Shown here piece after piece: positions 42,220 through 51,777 of a stretch of 64,000 nt of DNA. Both the position numbers and the translations under genes were made by a program. Numbering within the stretch: position 1 is the stretch's first letter; each line of letters starts with the position of its first letter. Source of the stretch: Caulobacter sp. 602-1 (lineage in GTDB: Bacteria > Pseudomonadota > Alphaproteobacteria > Caulobacterales > Caulobacteraceae); the NCBI RefSeq assembly GCF_003931565.1, contig NZ_RRYI01000006.1, positions 1-64,000 of the forward strand, given 5' to 3'. Under the pieces are notes generated by a model. The model was given only the letters and a program-made list of their open reading frames with translations, was not told the origin of the DNA and searched no databases.

Positions 42220-44964
42220 TCAGAACTCGTAGGTCGCGCCGATCAGGATGGTGCGACCGCTGCTGACGTTCACCGTCGTCCGCTTGGCGGCGATGTCGGT
42301 GAACTGGATGCTGTGTTCGTTGGAGAGGTTGATGCCTTCCAGCGTCAGCTTCAGCTTCGGCAGCACGTTGTAGTGGGCGGCGAAGTCGATATTGTTGGTC
42401 GCCTTGTAGCCGTCGCCGATGTTGCCGTTGCCGCCGGCGCCGGTCAGGTACTTGTCCCGATAGGCGGTCGACAGGCGCATCCCCCAGGTGTCGGTCTCGT
42501 AGTAGATCGTGGCGTTGGCCGAGTACTTCGACAGCTGGAACAGCGGCAGGGTCACCGACTGGCCGCTGATGATCACTGGCGAGGAGCCGTCGGCATAGGT
42601 GCCGTTGGCCACGACGCCCAGGTGGTTGAACGGGGCGGGCAGGAAGTCGAAATCACGCTGGAACGAGGCTTCCAGGCCCTGGATGTCGGCGCCGGGGCCG
42701 TTCACCGGGCGGCTGACATTGTACAGGATCGAGCCATCCTGGCCCGGCAGCAGGAACGACAGCGGGAAGCCCGTTTGCGAATAGGGCATGATGCTGGTCT
42801 GCGACGTGATGAACGACTTCAACTTCTTGTAGAAGACGCCGATCGTGAACGACCCGACCTTGCCGTCGTAGAACTCCAGCGAGCCTTCGATCGAGTCCGA
42901 CGTGAACGGCGTCAGGTTCGGGTTGCCGGTGCTGATCGTGCCGCCGAACGGGGCGGTGGTCAGCGAGCCGGCCGCGGCCAGGTCGCCCAGGGCCGGGCGG
43001 CTGATGTCGCGGTTGGCGCTGAAGCGGGCGACCATCCCTTCGTTGACGTCGACGGCCACGTTCAGGGCCGGCAGCCAGCCATTGTACTTGTGCTTGATCG
43101 ACACCGGCTGAAGGCTGGTCCCGGTGTTCAGCGTGCCGTCCGAGCTCAGGTCGGTCGAATAGTAGCGCACGCCGGCGTTGGCCCGCACGCCCTTACCCAG
43201 GATCTCGGTGTTCAGGTCGTACTGCAGATAGGCCGCCTTGGTCTCCTCGGTCACCGTGAAGGCCGTGCCTGGGGTGGCGAACTTCGCGCCCTGGGCTTCC
43301 AGGTTCCGCGTCTGGCCGATCTGGGCGTAGACCGGATCGACGTCACCGACGATGTAGGCGCCCAGCGACTTGAACGGCAGGACCAGCTTGAGATTGTCCG
43401 GGATTTTGGTGTTGGCCGGGACGTTCCTGAACTGCTTGTCGCCCCACTGAGCGCCGTAGTTCTTGAACTTCTTGTACGAGACGCCGCCCTTCAGGGAGGA
43501 GATCTCGTTGGCCGCGAAGGCGACGTCGAACTTGGCGTTGGTGTATTCCGAGGAGATCTTGTTCTCCTGAGTGTCCATGCGCATCAGGTCCCACTTGGCC
43601 GGGTCGGTCAGGCCGGCGCCGTAGGTGTTGACCGGCATGCTCGGACGGTCGTCGAAGCTGAAGGCGTAGTTCTTGGATTCCAGGAACACCTTGTCGAAGA
43701 CCGGCAGGGCGTAGTCCGACTTCGAGTAGCCGATCAGGCCCGACAGCAGCAGTTTGTCGGTGGCCTGGTACGAGCCGCTCAGACCCAGCTGGTAGAACTT
43801 GGTCTTGTCTTCCTCGCGGTTGAACTCGCTGCGGATGTCGACGCCAGTGTAGCTGGAAGCGATCAGGGTGTCGCCTTGGATCACCGCCGTCTGCATCACC
43901 TGCGTGCCGGTGATGTTGCCGGTCAGGCTGTTGACGCCCGAAGTGGCCAGCGAGAAGTTCTGGCGGCTGTTTTCCAGCTGGCTGTACAGGCCGTCGAAGG
44001 CCAGCTTCAGCTTGTCGCCCGGTTCGTACTGCAGGGCCACCGTCGCGCCCAGGCGCTTGCGGTGGTCGAACCAGGTCGAATAGGTGTTGGCTTGCGGGGC
44101 GAAGACGGTCGCGGTGGCGGCCGTCAGGCGCGCGGCGTCGGCGGCGCTGACCCCCGAGCCGATGTTGCCCGGATTTGCGCGGATCCGACCCCAATTGTAG
44201 CTGCGATAGCCGAACTCGTTGGAGTCGGTTTCGCCATAAGCGATCGAGGCCAGGGCGCCGAAATCACCCCAGCGGTTCGAGATCAGGCCGACCACGCGCG
44301 GCGTGATCTTGTCGTCGGCGTTGCTGTTGCGCTGACCCTTGGCCGACAGCACGGCCTTGAAGCCCGGATAGTCGAACGGCTTGGCGGTCGCCAGCTGCAC
44401 GGTGCCGCCGATGCCGCCTTCGTCCTGCTCGGAGGCGTAGGACTTCTGCACCGTCACGCGGTTGAACAGTTCCGAGGCGAACAGGCTGAAATCGAAGGCG
44501 CGCGAGCGGCTGACGCCGCCGCGGTTGTCCATGCCCGAGGCGGTGTTGCCCAGCACTTCCATGCCGTTCAGCTGGGTGCGCGTGAAGTCTGGCCCCAGGC
44601 CTCGCAAGGTGATCTGACGGCCTTCGCCGCTGTCGCGCGAGATGGTGACGCCCGGCACCCGCTGCAGCGATTCCGCCAGGTTCAGGTCGGGGAAGGCGGC
44701 GATGTCTTCGGAAACGATCACGTCGACGGTGCCGACGGCCTTACGCTTGAGGTCGCGGGCGTGCAGCAGGCTGTCGCGGAAGCCGGTGACGACGATGGCG
44801 TCGACTTCCGAGACGTCGCCAGGCGCGTCGGCGGGAGCGGGAGCGGGAGCGGGAGCGGGCGCGGTCGCCGGCGCTTCAGCGGCGCGCGCCTGGGCGGCGA
44901 CACTCAGCATGGCGACGGTCAGCGCCGTCGTGGTCAGAAGGTTGAACTTGGTGACTTTGAGCAT
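42220..44964 (-). CDS. TonB-dependent receptor, STN-less paralogue
   Basis: 914 residues. Signal peptide about 1-28, an Ala-Pro linker (about 32-46), TonB box VDAIVVTGF (about 53-61), plug, and barrel ending in YEF. Blocks shared with the STN receptor include SEDIAAFPDLNLAESLQRVP (AEDI in the other), RQITLRGLGPDFTRTQLNG and EQDEGGIGGTVQLATAKPFD. It lacks the STN domain, so it transports but does not signal. Its upstream region carries element B, suggesting control by the neighbouring sigma factor or shared regulation. Long open frames on the opposite strand here are GC-bias shadows. Confidence 0.93.
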   Translation of the reverse strand: MLKVTKFNLLTTTALTVAMLSVAAQARAAEAPATAPAPAPAPAPADAPGDVSEVDAIVVTGFRDSLLHARDLKRKAVGTVDVIVSEDIAAFPDLNLAESLQRVPGVTISRDSGEGRQITLRGLGPDFTRTQLNGMEVLGNTASGMDNRGGVSRSRAFDFSLFASELFNRVTVQKSYASEQDEGGIGGTVQLATAKPFDYPGFKAVLSAKGQRNSNADDKITPRVVGLISNRWGDFGALASIAYGETDSNEFGYRSYNWGRIRANPGNIGSGVSAADAARLTAATATVFAPQANTYSTWFDHRKRLGATVALQYEPGDKLKLAFDGLYSQLENSRQNFSLATSGVNSLTGNITGTQVMQTAVIQGDTLIASSYTGVDIRSEFNREEDKTKFYQLGLSGSYQATDKLLLSGLIGYSKSDYALPVFDKVFLESKNYAFSFDDRPSMPVNTYGAGLTDPAKWDLMRMDTQENKISSEYTNAKFDVAFAANEISSLKGGVSYKKFKNYGAQWGDKQFRNVPANTKIPDNLKLVLPFKSLGAYIVGDVDPVYAQIGQTRNLEAQGAKFATPGTAFTVTEETKAAYLQYDLNTEILGKGVRANAGVRYYSTDLSSDGTLNTGTSLQPVSIKHKYNGWLPALNVAVDVNEGMVARFSANRDISRPALGDLAAAGSLTTAPFGGTISTGNPNLTPFTSDSIEGSLEFYDGKVGSFTIGVFYKKLKSFITSQTSIMPYSQTGFPLSFLLPGQDGSILYNVSRPVNGPGADIQGLEASFQRDFDFLPAPFNHLGVVANGTYADGSSPVIISGQSVTLPLFQLSKYSANATIYYETDTWGMRLSTAYRDKYLTGAGGNGNIGDGYKATNNIDFAAHYNVLPKLKLTLEGINLSNEHSIQFTDIAAKRTTVNVSSGRTILIGATYEF
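44833..44862. repeat. GGGAGC hexamer repeat encoding an Ala-Pro linker
   Basis: Four perfect GGGAGC units (44833-44856) and a fifth variant GGGCGC. On the coding strand they give alternating Ala-Pro just after the receptor signal peptide. Unit gain or loss would change the linker by two residues without a frameshift. Confidence 0.8.
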
Positions 44965-45034
44965 GGCCCCGATCCCTTGCGGTTTCCGCTTGAGCGATGA
45001 CGGGACGGAGAGGCTTCTCCGCCGGCCGTCTGGC

Positions 45035-45084
45035 GGGGAGAGGCGGCCGGGGCCTCGACGGGGACAGTTTTCGGAGCCGGAATT
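45035..45084 (-). promoter_or_regulatory. Conserved upstream element B (before the STN-less receptor)
   Basis: On -: AATTCCGGCTCCGAAAA, CTGTCCCCGTCG, then GC-rich sequence ending CCTCTCCCC. It matches element A before the ECF sigma gene. It lies about 70-120 bases before the receptor ATG (44964). The 237-base divergent gap 44965-45201 otherwise shows no clear feature. Confidence 0.55.
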
Positions 45085-45201
45085 TTGTGAAGTGTTTGCG
45101 ACGGTTGGGCCGATTCATCCTTGTCCTGACGGCTTTGCGCGGCGCGCGGACGATGCGCGTCGCGATGGCGCGCCGGCCCGCTTTTGGCTAAGACGCCCGC
45201 C

Positions 45202-46845
45202 ATGCTGCGTATTTCGGAACTGAAGCTGCCGCTCGGCCATCCACCGGAGGCGATGAAGCCCGCCATCGTCGAACGGCTGGGGATCGAGGCCGACGACCTG
45301 GTGAGCTTCGAAGTCGCCCGCCGCGCTCACGACGCGCGCCGCAAGTCGGCGATCCTGATGGTCTATTCGGTCGACGTGGCGCTGCGCGACGAGGCCGCCG
45401 TGCTGGCGCGCTTTGCGGGCGACCACCACGTCCGCATCACGCCCGACACCGAATACCGCTTCGTGGCCAAGGCGCCGGAGGGCTTCGACGGTCCGCGCCC
45501 GGTGGTGATCGGCGCCGGCCCCTGCGGCCTGTTCGCCGGCCTGATCCTGGCCCAGATGGGCCTGAAGCCGATTATCGTCGATCGCGGCAAGGTGGTGCGC
45601 GAGCGGACCAAGGACACCTGGGGCCTGTGGCGGCGCGGCGAGCTGAACCCGGAGTCCAACGTCCAGTTCGGCGAGGGCGGGGCGGGGACCTTCTCGGATG
45701 GCAAGCTCTACAGCCAGATCAAGGACCCGCGCTTCCTGGGCCGCAAGGTGCTGGAGGAATTCGTCAAGGCGGGCGCGCCGGAAGAGATCCTGACCGAGGC
45801 CCATCCGCACATCGGTACTTTCCGCCTGGTGCACATGGTCGAGCAGATGCGTGCGCTGATCGAGAGCCTGGGCGGTGAGTATCGCTGGCAGCACAAGGTC
45901 GAGGACTTCGACATCGCGGTCGGCGCCGACGGCGCGCGCCGGCTGAAGGGGCTGCATATCGCCGGGGGGGAATACCTTCAGGCCAGCCACGTGGTCATGG
46001 CCCTGGGCCACAGCGCGCGTGACACCTTCGAAGTCCTGTACGATCGTGGCGTCCATATCGAGGCCAAGCCGTTCTCGATCGGCGTGCGCATCGAGCATCC
46101 GCAGTCGTGGATGGACAAGGCGCGCTTCGGCGCCTGCGCGGGTCACCCCGACCTGGGCGCGGCCGACTACAGCCTGTCGCACCACTGCAAGAACGGCCGC
46201 ACCGTCTACAGCTTCTGCATGTGCCCGGGCGGCACGGTCGTGGCGGCGACTTCGGAGCCCGGCCGCGTGGTGACCAACGGCATGAGCCAGTATTCGCGCA
46301 ACGAACGGAACGCCAATTCCGGCTTCGTGGTCGGCATCGACCCCGAACGCGACTATCCGGGCCATCCGCTGGCCGGGATCGAGTTCCAGCGCAAATGGGA
46401 GAGCCTGGCCTATGTGGCGGGCGGCTCCAGCTATCAGGCGCCAGGCCAGAAGGTCGGCGACTTCATGGCGGGCCGGCCGTCGACCGAGTTGGGCGAGGTC
46501 GTCCCGTCCTACAAGCCGGGCGTCACCCTGACGGACCTGTCGGCCTGCCTGCCGGACTTCGTGATCGAGGCCATGCGCGAGGCGCTGCCGGTCTTCGGCC
46601 GCCAGATCGCCGGTTACGACCACCCCGACGTGCTCCTGACGGGCGTCGAGACCCGGACGTCCTCGCCGATCCGGATCACCCGGGGCAAGGACTTCCAGAG
46701 CCTGAACACCGCCGGCCTGTTCCCAGCCGGTGAGGGCGCGGGCTATGCCGGCGGCATCCTCTCGGCGGCGGTGGATGGCATCAAGGTCGCCGAGGCCGTG
46801 GCGCAGGCTTACATGGCCGAGGGGCTGATCCCCGCGACGACCTGA
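45202..46845 (+). CDS. NAD(P)/FAD-dependent oxidoreductase (uncharacterised FAD-dependent protein family)
   Basis: 547 residues from the ATG at 45202; the first residues LRISELKLPLGHPPEA are typical for this family. A dinucleotide-binding motif VVIGAGPCGLFAGL lies at 102-115, and a C-terminal FAD motif AGLFPAGEGAGYAGGI at about 510-525. Family-specific stretches include ESNVQFGEGGAGTFSDGKL and SFCMCPGGTVVAATSE. The physiological substrate is unknown. Divergent from the TonB receptor. Confidence 0.88.
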   Translation: MLRISELKLPLGHPPEAMKPAIVERLGIEADDLVSFEVARRAHDARRKSAILMVYSVDVALRDEAAVLARFAGDHHVRITPDTEYRFVAKAPEGFDGPRPVVIGAGPCGLFAGLILAQMGLKPIIVDRGKVVRERTKDTWGLWRRGELNPESNVQFGEGGAGTFSDGKLYSQIKDPRFLGRKVLEEFVKAGAPEEILTEAHPHIGTFRLVHMVEQMRALIESLGGEYRWQHKVEDFDIAVGADGARRLKGLHIAGGEYLQASHVVMALGHSARDTFEVLYDRGVHIEAKPFSIGVRIEHPQSWMDKARFGACAGHPDLGAADYSLSHHCKNGRTVYSFCMCPGGTVVAATSEPGRVVTNGMSQYSRNERNANSGFVVGIDPERDYPGHPLAGIEFQRKWESLAYVAGGSSYQAPGQKVGDFMAGRPSTELGEVVPSYKPGVTLTDLSACLPDFVIEAMREALPVFGRQIAGYDHPDVLLTGVETRTSSPIRITRGKDFQSLNTAGLFPAGEGAGYAGGILSAAVDGIKVAEAVAQAYMAEGLIPATT

Positions 46846-46868
46846 AGCCATCGCGAGGATCGCATCGA

Positions 46869-47948
46869 TTACTCGGCCGGTTCGCTGACCTGGGCCAGCG
46901 TCGGATAGTCGGTGTAGCCCCGGGCGCCGTTGTCGAAGCCGTAGAAGGTGGTGGGATCGGGCGCATTGAGCGGCGCGCCCTTCTTCAGGCGCTCCACCAG
47001 ATCCGGGTTGGCGATATAGGCCTTGCCGAAGGCGATGGCGTCGGCCCTGCCGGCCGCGATGGCGGCGTTGGCGCTGGCCAGATCGAACTTCTCATTGGCG
47101 ATGTAGACACCGCCGAAAGCCGCCTTCAGCGCCGGACCCAGGCTGTCGGACGCCTCGTGCTCGCGGGCCGAGATGAAGGCGATCTTGCGCTCACCCAGGG
47201 CCTTGGCGACATAGCCGAAGGTGGCCGGCAGGTTGCTGTCGCCCATCGAGTGGCTGTCGGCGCGCGGGGCCAGATGGACGCCCACGCGGTCGGCGCCGAA
47301 CACCGAGATCGCCGCGTCGGTCGCTTCCAGCAGCAGGCGAGCACGGTTTTCGATCGAACCGCCATATTGGTCGGTGCGCTGGTTCGAACCGTCCTGCAGG
47401 AACTGGTCGAGCAGGTAGCCATTGGCGCCGTGCAGCTGCACGCCGTCGAAGCCGGCGTCCTTGGCGTTCTGGGCGGCTTGGCGGAAGGCTTCGACGACAC
47501 CGCCGACTTCCTCGGTCGTCAGGGCGCGCGGAGTCGGGTAGGGGCGCTCGGGGCGCAGCAGGCTGACATGGCCCTTGGCGGCGATGGCGCTGGGGCCGAC
47601 CGGCGGTTCGCCGTGCAGGTGTTCGGGGGCGGAGATGCGCCCGACGTGCCAGATTTGCATGAAGATGCGGCCGCCCTTGTCATGCACGGCCTTGGTCACC
47701 TGCTTCCAGGCTTCCGTTTGCTCCTTCGACCAGATGCCCGGGACGCCGGCATAGCCGACGCCTCGCGGGCTCACAGGCACGCCCTCGGTGATCAGCAGAC
47801 CGGCGGAGGCGCGCTGGGCGTAGTACTCAGCCATCAGGGCGTTGGGGATGTTGGTCGGACCAGCGCGCAGGCGGGTCAGCGGCGCCATAACCACGCGGTT
47901 GGGCAATTCAAGCGCGCCGACGCGCAGCGGGTCGAACAGGGTAGGCAT
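46869..47948 (-). CDS. Alkene reductase, old yellow enzyme family (NemA-like)
   Basis: A 359-residue FMN-dependent TIM barrel. Catalytic pair H173 and N176 in VQLHGANGYLLDQFL, FMN contacts NRVVMAPLTRLRAG and QIWHVGRISAP, and SIENRARLLLEATDA. It reduces activated C=C bonds or nitro esters with NAD(P)H in the cytoplasm. No obvious operon partner; 23 bases from the convergent oxidoreductase. Confidence 0.93.
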   Translation of the reverse strand: MPTLFDPLRVGALELPNRVVMAPLTRLRAGPTNIPNALMAEYYAQRASAGLLITEGVPVSPRGVGYAGVPGIWSKEQTEAWKQVTKAVHDKGGRIFMQIWHVGRISAPEHLHGEPPVGPSAIAAKGHVSLLRPERPYPTPRALTTEEVGGVVEAFRQAAQNAKDAGFDGVQLHGANGYLLDQFLQDGSNQRTDQYGGSIENRARLLLEATDAAISVFGADRVGVHLAPRADSHSMGDSNLPATFGYVAKALGERKIAFISAREHEASDSLGPALKAAFGGVYIANEKFDLASANAAIAAGRADAIAFGKAYIANPDLVERLKKGAPLNAPDPTTFYGFDNGARGYTDYPTLAQVSEPAE

Positions 47949-48072
47949 AGGAGACTTGTCCCTCGAGCGGGGCGCCGACCCTCCGTCGGCGTCTGCGAAG
48001 CTAGGTGGGGACCGAGTTTTCTATCGCAACCGCAACAGTCTCGATTTCGTCTGAAAGCCACGCGGTGAAAAT

Positions 48073-49455
48073 CTAAAGCGGCTTCAGCTCCTGGAGCATG
48101 GTCGGAACCAGCTCCGATACCGTGGGGTGGATGTGCACCGCCCGCGAGATGACCGTGTAGGGCGCCTTAGCGTACATCAGGTCCAGCATGCCATGGACGA
48201 CCTCGTCGCCGTTCAGGCCCAGGATCGCCGCGCCGAGGATTTGCTTGGTCTCGGCGTCGACCACCACTTTCATGAAGCCTTGGGTCTCACCCTTTTCGAC
48301 CGCGCGGCCTACGCGGGTCATCGGACGCTGGCCGACCAGCAGCGGGCGGCCGCTGGCCTTGGCTTCCGCCTCGGTCATGCCCACACGGCCCAGGGGCGGG
48401 TCGATGAACAGGCCGTAGCAGGTGATGCGTTCGCTGACCTTGCGCGGATCGTCATCAAGCAGGTTCGCGGCGATGATCTCGAAATCGTTGTAGGCGGTGT
48501 GGGTGAAGGCGCCCTTGCCGTTGCAGTCGCCCATCGCCCAGATCCCCGGGACATTGGTCTTCAGTTGGTCGTCGACCACGACATAGCCGCGCTTGTCGGT
48601 CGCGATCCCGGCGGCCTCCAGTCCCAGGTCGTCGGTATTGGGCTTGCGGCCCACGGCCAGCAGCACGTGCGAGCCCGTCACCTGCGGCGCGCCGGTCTCG
48701 CAGGTGACGTGGACGCAGTAGCCTTCGGGGCAGGTACTGAAGCTGATGCACTCGGCGTTGAGGCGGACGGCGACACCTTCGGCCTCCAGGATTTCGCGGA
48801 CCGTGTCAGAGATCTCCGGGTCCTCGCGGCCGATCAGGCGTGGGCCCATCTCGACCACCGTCACCTGGCTGCCGAACCGGCGGAACATCTGGGCGAACTC
48901 CAGCCCGATATAGCTGCCGCCGACGATGACCAGATGTTCTGGCAGCGTATCGAGCTGCATCATCCCGACATTGGTCAGGTAGTCGATGTCGCCGATCCCC
49001 GGCATGTCCGGCGCGTTGGCCCGGCCGCCGACATTCAGGAAAATCTTCGGCGCGGTCAGCACACGCTCGCCGACGCGGACGGTGTCGGCGCTCTCGAAGC
49101 GGGCGTGGCCTTGGACGACCGTGACGCCCTTCATGCCGCGCAGCCATTTTTCGACATTGCCGCGGGCGTTGCGGACCACGGTCTGCTGGCGGTCCTTGAC
49201 CCGCTTCATGTCGACGCCGACCTCGCCCTGGAGGACAACGCCGTAGTCCGCCGCGCGGCGAGCGAGATGCGCGGCATAGGCGCTGGCGACCAGGGTCTTG
49301 GTCGGCATGCAGCCTGTATTGACGCAGGTGCCGCCGAAGTCCTTGCGCTCGACCATCGCCACGGTCCAGCCCGCTGCGCTGAGGCGACCGGCCAGGGAGG
49401 GGCCGGCCTGACCGGCCCCGATGATGATGGCGTCGAAGGTTTCGGCGGCGGCCAT
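48073..49455 (-). CDS. Class I pyridine nucleotide-disulfide oxidoreductase (mercuric reductase/Lpd-like)
   Basis: 460 residues from the ATG at 49455, two bases after the DUF4126 stop. FAD site DAIIIGAGQAGPSLAG, redox disulfide C44-V-N-T-G-C49 in GGTCVNTGCMPTKT, NAD site LVIVGGSYIGLEFAQ, FAD AMGDCNGKGAFTHTAYND, and dimer-interface HIHPTVSELVPT. There is no HMA domain and no C-terminal vicinal Cys pair of mercuric reductase, and no 2-oxoacid dehydrogenase nearby. The substrate is therefore open (possibly a soluble disulfide reductase). Confidence 0.88.
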   Translation of the reverse strand: MAAAETFDAIIIGAGQAGPSLAGRLSAAGWTVAMVERKDFGGTCVNTGCMPTKTLVASAYAAHLARRAADYGVVLQGEVGVDMKRVKDRQQTVVRNARGNVEKWLRGMKGVTVVQGHARFESADTVRVGERVLTAPKIFLNVGGRANAPDMPGIGDIDYLTNVGMMQLDTLPEHLVIVGGSYIGLEFAQMFRRFGSQVTVVEMGPRLIGREDPEISDTVREILEAEGVAVRLNAECISFSTCPEGYCVHVTCETGAPQVTGSHVLLAVGRKPNTDDLGLEAAGIATDKRGYVVVDDQLKTNVPGIWAMGDCNGKGAFTHTAYNDFEIIAANLLDDDPRKVSERITCYGLFIDPPLGRVGMTEAEAKASGRPLLVGQRPMTRVGRAVEKGETQGFMKVVVDAETKQILGAAILGLNGDEVVHGMLDLMYAKAPYTVISRAVHIHPTVSELVPTMLQELKPL

Positions 49456-49457
49456 GG

Positions 49458-49931
49458 TCAGATCGCAGCCTTGGCCAGGAAGAAGATCGCGAAGGCGCCG
49501 ACAACGGCGACGACGTCCTCGATGATCGCGGCCGGCTTGTCCTTGCCGAACCGGGCCGCCAGGCGGCTGCGGAAGTCGGCGCCGACGAACGTGCCGATCA
49601 CCGCGCCGACCGCGCCGATGACCATGCCGCGCAGCCAGTGGGTGCCGGGCATCATTAGGGCCGCGCCCGCGAAGGCGCCGGTGAGCACGCGGGCGATGAA
49701 CTGGTGCGGAACCTTGCGGCTCGGCGTCTTGGGATGCTGGTCGGCGATCAGCTCCAGAGCGGCCAGGGCGCTGAGGACCAGGACCGGGATCAGCCCGCCC
49801 AGCCAGGCCAGCGGATAGCCGGCCAGGGGCAACCAGCCCAGACGGGCGGCCCAGGCGGCGGCGGCGGGCGCGGTCATGGCGCGCAGGCCGGCGATCATGC
49901 CGATCAGCAACGCGAACACGTAGAGCAACAT
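49458..49931 (-). CDS. DUF4126 family membrane protein
   Basis: 157 residues from ATG 49931 (GGGGGA upstream). Four to five hydrophobic segments, starting MLLYVFALLIGMIAGLRAM; Gly-rich segment GAVGAVIGTFVGADFRSRLA and C-terminal EDVVAVVGAFAIFFLAKA. This small inner-membrane family has no established function. It is translationally coupled to the oxidoreductase downstream (2-base gap), so they probably act together. Confidence 0.85.
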   Translation of the reverse strand: MLLYVFALLIGMIAGLRAMTAPAAAAWAARLGWLPLAGYPLAWLGGLIPVLVLSALAALELIADQHPKTPSRKVPHQFIARVLTGAFAGAALMMPGTHWLRGMVIGAVGAVIGTFVGADFRSRLAARFGKDKPAAIIEDVVAVVGAFAIFFLAKAAI

Positions 49932-50114
49932 GAAAAGATTCCCCCTCACAACGAGACGCCGAGACTGGCTTGCCTTGCAACCTGACCGCAAGAGCGAAGG
50001 CGGCGATTGCACCTTCCAATCGCGTTTGGCGTCATCGCGACATCGATACTGACGGCAGGCTGTCAGCAGGAGGAGCCTAGAACCGTGTCCAACGAACGGA
50101 CACGAGGAACGAAG

Positions 50115-50525
50115 ATGCTCAAGATTCACACCGGCAGCTGCCACTGCGGCGCCGTCCGCTACGAAGCCGAGATCGACCTGCAGGCGGGAACCGGCCGTTG
50201 CAATTGCTCGATTTGCGCCAAGACCCGCAGCTGGGGCGCCTTGATGAAGCCGGAGGCCTTCCGCCTGCTCTCCGGCGAGGACAGCCTGGGGACCTACAGG
50301 TTCGGCACGATGAGCGGCGATCACTGCTTCTGCGTGACGTGCGGCGTGCGCGTGTTCGGGCGCGCCGATGTCGAGCAGCTGGGCGGCAAGGTGGTCTCGA
50401 TCCAGGTCGCCACGCTGGACGACACGAGGCCCGAGGAACTGGCGGCCGCGCCGATCAACTACGGCAACGGCCGTGACAATCTCTGGTGGGAGCAGCCTAG
50501 CGAAGCTGAGATGCGCTACCTCTAG
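50115..50525 (+). CDS. GFA family protein (Mss4-like zinc fold)
   Basis: 136 residues from ATG 50115 with GAGGA 6 bases upstream; a GTG at 50085 in frame is possible but sits in an inverted repeat GTGTCC/GGACAC. Zinc/glutathione-binding cysteines C9, C11 ([10 protein letters not shown]), C29, C31, C34 ([11 protein letters not shown]) and C71, C73, C76 ([11 protein letters not shown]) match the glutathione-dependent formaldehyde-activating fold. Family members include S-hydroxymethylglutathione synthases and many of unknown function. The stop overlaps the convergent metC-like stop. Confidence 0.9.
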   Translation: MLKIHTGSCHCGAVRYEAEIDLQAGTGRCNCSICAKTRSWGALMKPEAFRLLSGEDSLGTYRFGTMSGDHCFCVTCGVRVFGRADVEQLGGKVVSIQVATLDDTRPEELAAAPINYGNGRDNLWWEQPSEAEMRYL

Positions 50526-51676
50526 GCCGAGCCGAGCGCCTCGAACCCGCGGTCGAGGTCGATCTTCAGGTCCTCGATCGCTTCGAGGCCGATGTGCAGG
50601 CGCAGCAGCGGCCCCTCCAGACCGACCGGGACCGAGCGGCTCTTCAGCTGTGGATCGCAGTGGATGGCCAGGCTTTCGTAGCCGCCCCAGGAAAAGCCCA
50701 GGCCGAACAGCTTCAGCGCGTCGAGGAAGGCGTGGACGGCGCGCTGGCTGCACGGCTTGAGCACTACGCCGAATAGGCCGCAGGCGCCGGTGAAGTCGCG
50801 CTTCCACAGGGCGTGGCCCGGATCGCCGGGCAGGGCGGGATGCAGCACGCGCGCCACCTCGGGACGGTCTTGCAGCCAGCGGGCGATGACCAGGCCGTTC
50901 TCATGGTGACGCGGCAGGCGAGTGGTCAAGGTCCGCAGGCCCCGCAGCATGGTGTAGGCGTCGTCCGGCGAAACCGACCAGCCGATGTCCCACATGGCGT
51001 CGCCCAGCGCGTTGCCGATGTCGACATCCATGGTCGTGGCCGAGCCCATGAAGCAGTCCGAGTGGCCGCCGACATATTTGGTCAGGGCCTGGACGCTGAT
51101 CGTCACACCGTGCGCCAGGGGTTTGAAGTAGAGGCCGGCAGCCCAGGTGTTGTCGATCAGGGTGATGATGCCCCGGTCGTTGGCGGCCTTGGCGATGGCT
51201 GGCGCGTCCTGCATCTCGAAAGTCAGGGAGCCCGGGGCTTCCAGCAGGATCATCCGGGTCCTGGGCGTCGTCAGCGCCATCAGCCCGTCGGCGTCCAGCG
51301 CTGGGTCGTAGTAGGTGGTGGCGACGCCGAAACGGGTCAGAACACGATCGCAGAAGCGGCGCGTGGGCTTGTAGGCGCTATCGACCACCAGGATCTCGTC
51401 GCCGGCCTTCAGCACCGCCAGCATGGCGCCGGTGATCGCCGCCAGGCCCGAGGGATAGAGGGTGACATCCGGCGACCCTTCGAGCTCGGCCAAGGCCTTC
51501 TGCAAGGCGGCCGGCGACGACAGGCCCGTGATGCCGTAGGTGATCTGGTCGTCGTCGTAGAGTGACGCGGCGTTGGGCAGCAGCACCGTCGAGGCGCGTT
51601 GGATCGGCGGATTGACCGTGCGCGCGAGGGCGGTCGGTTCGGAGCCCTTGCGGATCAGGCGGGTTTCTTCATCCAT
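50522..51676 (-). CDS. metC: Cystathionine beta-lyase (PLP-dependent, Cys/Met metabolism family)
   Basis: 384 residues from the ATG at 51676. PLP Lys K200 in [40 protein letters not shown] and [13 protein letters not shown] are typical of bacterial MetC. It cleaves cystathionine to homocysteine, pyruvate and ammonia; related family activities (e.g. methionine gamma-lyase) cannot be excluded. Neighbours sseA and cysK support a sulfur amino acid role. Confidence 0.85.
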   Translation of the reverse strand: MDEETRLIRKGSEPTALARTVNPPIQRASTVLLPNAASLYDDDQITYGITGLSSPAALQKALAELEGSPDVTLYPSGLAAITGAMLAVLKAGDEILVVDSAYKPTRRFCDRVLTRFGVATTYYDPALDADGLMALTTPRTRMILLEAPGSLTFEMQDAPAIAKAANDRGIITLIDNTWAAGLYFKPLAHGVTISVQALTKYVGGHSDCFMGSATTMDVDIGNALGDAMWDIGWSVSPDDAYTMLRGLRTLTTRLPRHHENGLVIARWLQDRPEVARVLHPALPGDPGHALWKRDFTGACGLFGVVLKPCSQRAVHAFLDALKLFGLGFSWGGYESLAIHCDPQLKSRSVPVGLEGPLLRLHIGLEAIEDLKIDLDRGFEALGSA

Positions 51677-51714
51677 GGCGGGGACTCTCGGCGACGCGGC
51701 GGTACGGTTGTGGT

Positions 51715-51767
51715 TTAGAGCGTGGCAGCCAAAAGTGTGAGCGGTTTTGGCGTCTGCCACGCTCTAA
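51715..51767. repeat. Intergenic inverted repeat with AAAAGTG...GGTTTT core
   Basis: Arms TTAGAGCGTGGCAG (51715-51728) and CTGCCACGCTCTAA (51754-51767) are perfectly complementary; inside, CCAAAA and TTTTGG add six more pairs. The core (AAAAGTGTGAGCGGTTTT) resembles the small intergenic repeats common in alphaproteobacterial genomes, by recall rather than a search. It lies between the divergent metC-like and binding-protein genes. Confidence 0.7.
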
Positions 51768-51777
51768 GCGTAAGAGA

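Noticed and set aside
42097..45000. Open frame of 967 codons on + opposite the STN-less receptor
   Set aside because: It is exactly antisense to a receptor with full domain structure, and its translation has low-complexity shadow composition. GC bias keeps the frame open.
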